The translations under genes were made by a program, and so were the position numbers. Of a DNA stretch of 64,000 bases, positions 61,187-64,000 are shown piece by piece. Source of the DNA: Geodermatophilus sp. DSM 44513 (GTDB lineage: Bacteria > Actinomycetota > Actinomycetes > Mycobacteriales > Geodermatophilaceae); contig NZ_CP135963.1 of assembly GCF_032460525.1 (NCBI RefSeq), positions 186,001 through 250,000 on the forward strand. The letters are read 5' to 3'. A model generated the notes under the pieces. That model worked only from the letters and a program-made list of their open reading frames with translations. It searched no databases and was not told the DNA's origin. Each line of letters begins with the position of its first letter. The stretch's first letter is position 1.

Positions 61187-62569
61187 ATGGCGCTGGATCC
61201 CGGTGTGCTGGCCGAACTGGAGTCGATCGTCGGCCGCGAGCACGTGCGGTCCGGGGCGGGTGAGGTCGCCCCCTACGCCCGCGACGCCACCCCGCTGTTC
61301 TCCTCCCCACCCGACGCGGTGGTCTTCCCGGCGCGCACCGCGGAGGTCGCCGCCGTGCTGCGGCTGGCCACCGCCCACCGCGTCCCGGTGGTGCCCCGCG
61401 GCGCCGGCTCGAACCTGTGCGCGGCCACCGTGCCGCTGCAGGGCGGCATCCTGCTGGTGCTCACCCGGATGGACCGCGTCCTGGAGATCAGCACCGACGA
61501 GCTGCTGGTCCGCGCCGAGCCCGGCGCCACCACCGCCACGGTCGCCGACGCCGCCTCGGCGAAGGGGCTGCTGTTCGCCCCGGACCCCGGCAGCCGCACC
61601 GTCTCCACCGTCGGCGGCAACGTGGCCACCTGCGCCGGCGGGCTGCGCGGCCTCAAGTACGGCGTCACCCGCAACTACGTGCTCGGCCTGGAGGTGGTGC
61701 TGCCCACCGGCGAGGTGATCCGCACCGGTGGCCGGCTGTGGAAGGACGTCGCCGGCTACGACCTGACCCGGCTGATGACCGGCTCGGAGGGCACGCTGGG
61801 GGTCATCACCGAGGTGACCCTGGCGCTGCTGCCGATGCCCGCCACCGCCAGCACCGGGGTGGCCTACTTCTCCTCGCTGGCCGACGCCGGCCGCGCGGTC
61901 ACCGCGATCCTCGGCCACGGCGTGGTGCCGGCCACCCTGGAGTTCCTGGACCGCACGTGCATCGGCGCGGTGGAGGACTACGCGAAGCTGGGGCTGCGCG
62001 CCGACGCCGGCGCGCTGCTGCTGTTCGGGGACGACGGCGAGGCCGACGCCGTCGAGCGCAACCTGACCCGGATGGGCGAGCTGTGCGCCGACGAGGGTGC
62101 GCTGGAGGTCACGGTGGCCAAGGAGGTGGCCCAGTCCGAGGCGCTGCTGGCCGCCCGCCGCTGCGCGCTGCCGGCGCTGTCCCGGCTGGACACGCTCACC
62201 GTGCTGGAGGACGTCACCGTGCCCCGCCCGCGGCTGGCCGAGATGGTCGACCGGATCGACGACGTCGCCGCCCGGCACGACCTGGTGATCGGCACGTTCG
62301 GGCACGCCGGCGACGGCAACCTGCACCCGACCGCGGTGGTCGACGTCCGCGACACCGAGGCCGCCGGGCGCACCCACGCCGCCTTCGCGGAGATCTTCAC
62401 CGCCGCGATCGACATGGACGGCACCATCACCGGCGAGCACGGCGTCGGCGCGGCCAAGCTGCCCTACCTGCGCCAGCGGCTGGGCGACGACCAGATGGCG
62501 CTGACGAGGCGGATCAAGACCGCCTTCGACCCGGCCGGCATCCTCAACCCCGGCAAGGTGGGCTCATGA
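61187..62569 (+). CDS. glcD: FAD-linked oxidase, glycolate/D-lactate oxidase subunit GlcD-like, 460 aa
   Basis: Flavoprotein of the vanillyl-alcohol-oxidase fold. FAD domain: PYARDATPLFSSPPDAVVFP, VPVVPRGAGSNLCAA, FAPDPGSRTVSTVGGNVATCAGGLRGLKYG, RLMTGSEGTLGVITEVTL; C-terminal substrate cap with GTFGHAGDGNLHP and GEHGVGAAKLPYL. Oxidises a 2-hydroxy acid such as glycolate or D-lactate, passing electrons to the Fe-S subunit encoded downstream. Its stop overlaps a 26-codon linker ORF (ATGA). Confidence 0.93.
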   Translation: MALDPGVLAELESIVGREHVRSGAGEVAPYARDATPLFSSPPDAVVFPARTAEVAAVLRLATAHRVPVVPRGAGSNLCAATVPLQGGILLVLTRMDRVLEISTDELLVRAEPGATTATVADAASAKGLLFAPDPGSRTVSTVGGNVATCAGGLRGLKYGVTRNYVLGLEVVLPTGEVIRTGGRLWKDVAGYDLTRLMTGSEGTLGVITEVTLALLPMPATASTGVAYFSSLADAGRAVTAILGHGVVPATLEFLDRTCIGAVEDYAKLGLRADAGALLLFGDDGEADAVERNLTRMGELCADEGALEVTVAKEVAQSEALLAARRCALPALSRLDTLTVLEDVTVPRPRLAEMVDRIDDVAARHDLVIGTFGHAGDGNLHPTAVVDVRDTEAAGRTHAAFAEIFTAAIDMDGTITGEHGVGAAKLPYLRQRLGDDQMALTRRIKTAFDPAGILNPGKVGS

Positions 62570-62646
62570 GCGAGCGTGCGAGCTCATGGATGGACAGAGC
62601 AGCGCAGCGCGAACGTGCCGACGAGCGAAGCGAGGAGGTCGCGTGA
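62566..62646 (+). CDS. 26-aa linker ORF joining glcD and glcF
   Basis: ATG overlaps the glcD stop by 4 bases and its TGA overlaps the glcF GTG by 4 bases, so three ORFs are chained ATGA ... GTGA. The peptide is highly charged (MSERASSWMDRAAQR..., ending ERADERSEEVA). Its DNA contains GCGAGCGTGCGAGC, also found in hairpin repeats at 9239 and 25461. It may be a translation-coupling leader derived from a repeat, not a functional protein. Confidence 0.5.
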   Translation: MSERASSWMDRAAQRERADERSEEVA

Positions 62647-63953
62647 GCGCCGAGGTGTCGCCGGGCACCGACGCCCTGGCCGCCGCCGGGCAGACCCGCG
62701 GCATCTTCCCGGCCGAGCTGCTCGACCGGTGCATCTCCTGCGGCTTCTGCCTGCCGGCCTGTCCCACCTACGCGCTGAGCAAGGACGAGGCGTCCTCCCC
62801 GCGCGGCCGGATCACCCTGATGCGCGCCCTGGAGACCGGTGTCCTGGACGACGACGACGCGACGCTGCGCGAGCAGGCGTCCTACTGCCTGGGCTGCCGG
62901 GCCTGCGAGCCGGTCTGCCCGGCCGGGGTGCAGTACGGCGAGCTGCTCGAGCACTGGCGCTCCCACCAGTGGCAGGGCCGGCGCCGGCCGCCGCTGGCCC
63001 GGGTGCTGACCAACGTCGTCGTCCGCAACTGGCTGGTCCGCCGCCTCGGCCTGTTCTCCCGGCACGCGCGCACGGCGACCGCCGCCCCGCAGGGCCCGCA
63101 CCTGATGCTCGGCTGCTTCGAGCGGGCGCTGTTCCCCGGGGTGAGCCGGGCCGCGCGGCGGCTGCGCCCGGAGCTGGACGCCCCCGGCGACCAGGGCTGC
63201 TGCGGGGCGCTGCACGCGCACAACGGCGACCTGGAGCTGGGCCGGGAGCTGGGCCGCCGGCTCGGCGAGCAGCTGCCCGGCACGATCGTCACCACCGCCG
63301 GCGGCTGCGCGGCGCACCTGACCAGCGTGCTCGGCCGCGACCGGGTCAAGGAGTTCTCCGAGTACGTGGCGGCCGACCCGGCCACCGCGGTCGGTGAGCT
63401 GCGGGTCGACGGGCGGCGGGCGCGGGTCGCGCTGCAGGACTCCTGCCACCTGCGCAACGGCATGGACGTCTGGCGCGAGCCCCGCGAGCTGATCGCCGCC
63501 GTCGCCGACTACGTCGAGCTGCCCGGCGCCGCACAGTGCTGCGGCTCGGCCGGGTCGTACTCGCTGCTGCGTCCGCGGGACAGCCGTGCGGTGCTGGACC
63601 CCAAGCTCGACCAGATCGCGGCGGCCGACGTCGACTACGTCGTCGTGGTGAACCCCGGCTGCCAGCGGCAGCTGGTCGGCGGCCTGCGGCGGCGCCGGTC
63701 GCGGGTGCGCGTGCTGCACCTGACCGAGCTGCTCACCGCTGCGCAGGACGGCGGGCTGCCCCGCCGCCGGCTGCGGCTGGGCACCCGCCTCGGCCGCCGC
63801 GCCGAGGCCCCGACCGACGAGGCGGCCGGGCCGGCCGGGCTGGCCGGGCACCTCAACGACCGGCCGCTGCCCGACGACCCGGGTGCGGCCGCCGCCGGCC
63901 GCCCCGACGCCATGGACGGCTCGGCCGGCCCGGACGACACCCACCGCCGCTGA
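62643..63953 (+). CDS. glcF: Fe-S protein, glycolate oxidase iron-sulfur subunit GlcF-like, 436 aa
   Basis: Electron-transfer partner of GlcD. Two 4Fe-4S motifs near the N-terminus (DRCISCGFCLPACPTY and YCLGCRACEPVCPAG) and two CCG domains (DQGCCGALHAHNGD and AAQCCGSAGSYSLL) as in heterodisulfide-reductase/GlcF proteins. The C-terminal about 60 residues are Pro/Ala/Asp-rich and not conserved. GTG start behind GAGGAGG, overlapping the linker ORF stop. Confidence 0.93.
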   Translation: MSAEVSPGTDALAAAGQTRGIFPAELLDRCISCGFCLPACPTYALSKDEASSPRGRITLMRALETGVLDDDDATLREQASYCLGCRACEPVCPAGVQYGELLEHWRSHQWQGRRRPPLARVLTNVVVRNWLVRRLGLFSRHARTATAAPQGPHLMLGCFERALFPGVSRAARRLRPELDAPGDQGCCGALHAHNGDLELGRELGRRLGEQLPGTIVTTAGGCAAHLTSVLGRDRVKEFSEYVAADPATAVGELRVDGRRARVALQDSCHLRNGMDVWREPRELIAAVADYVELPGAAQCCGSAGSYSLLRPRDSRAVLDPKLDQIAAADVDYVVVVNPGCQRQLVGGLRRRRSRVRVLHLTELLTAAQDGGLPRRRLRLGTRLGRRAEAPTDEAAGPAGLAGHLNDRPLPDDPGAAAAGRPDAMDGSAGPDDTHRR

Positions 63954-63965
63954 GCCGGAGGCGTC

Positions 63966-64000
63966 GTGGCCACCGTCGCCGTGACCGGCTCGACCGACGG
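63966..64000 (+). CDS. 5' end of a further gene, probably an SDR oxidoreductase (truncated by window)
   Basis: GTG at 63966 preceded by GGAGG at 5 bases opens VATVAVTGSTDG, which looks like the first strand and TGxxxG nucleotide loop of a short-chain dehydrogenase. Only 11 complete codons are visible. It starts 12 bases after the glcF stop and is probably in the same operon. Confidence 0.55.
   Translation, partial: MATVAVTGSTD

Overview
The window looks like chromosomal DNA of a high-GC actinobacterium. GTG starts are common, many genes abut or overlap by 4 bases (ATGA/GTGA), and the 23S rRNA appears to carry the long insertion typical of Actinomycetota. Gene content (complete egtABCD plus egtE, SigK/RskA-like pair, class F sortase, DUF5926, DUF4333) would fit Geodermatophilaceae (Blastococcus/Geodermatophilus/Modestobacter-like). 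That family-level placement is an inference; no 16S is present.

Layout: 1-2600 holds the 3' part of a 23S gene, a 5S gene and a strong hairpin terminator. 2.8-5.7 kb has a DUF4333 lipoprotein, an 8-oxoguanine-deaminase-like amidohydrolase and egtE. 5.7-10.8 kb has a GGDEF-EAL c-di-GMP enzyme, an anti-sigma/ECF sigma pair, and a DUF4397-sortase F pair. 10.8-15.1 kb is the ergothioneine operon egtABCD on the minus strand, with egtE about 5 kb away. 15-31 kb is housekeeping and stress functions: malic enzyme, SRPBCC proteins, Fpg/Nei glycosylase, HAD and MBL hydrolases, DUF485-acetate symporter, Mn catalase, a divergent histidine kinase/response regulator pair, tandem PH-domain membrane proteins, a chemoreceptor and a rhodanese.

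31-45 kb is an exopolysaccharide-type locus. It has a secreted GH8 hydrolase, GtrA, a polyprenyl-phosphate-sugar synthase-like GT2, a GT4 with an unassigned C-terminal extension, a second GH8 protein whose catalytic Glu reads Gln, a processive BcsA-like GT2 without PilZ, two GT39-like membrane glycosyltransferases and a secreted GH6 glucanase. An acyl-CoA ligase sits inside it and a cytochrome P450 beside it. I read it as a candidate locus for a beta-glucan-like polymer that is decorated outside the membrane and trimmed by GH8/GH6.

47.7-57.1 kb is an L-arabinose regulon: ChvE/MmsAB-type sugar ABC transporter, LacI-family regulator, then araB-araD-araA. Near-identical LacI-type palindromes precede the transporter and the kinase operon. 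57-64 kb has arginine deiminase, an SDR, a methyltransferase, a FUSC-family membrane protein, and glcD-glcF-like glycolate/lactate oxidase genes joined by a 26-codon linker ORF, then the first codons of another probable SDR.

Across 9-41 kb a family of hairpin repeats sits directly at stop codons (about eight full or half copies, one nested inside another). These look like lineage-specific terminators or mobile palindromes. Between the P450 and DUF5926 genes there is a small gene that becomes coherent only if a single-base frameshift is repaired. No tRNA, CRISPR array, insertion sequence or phage gene was seen.
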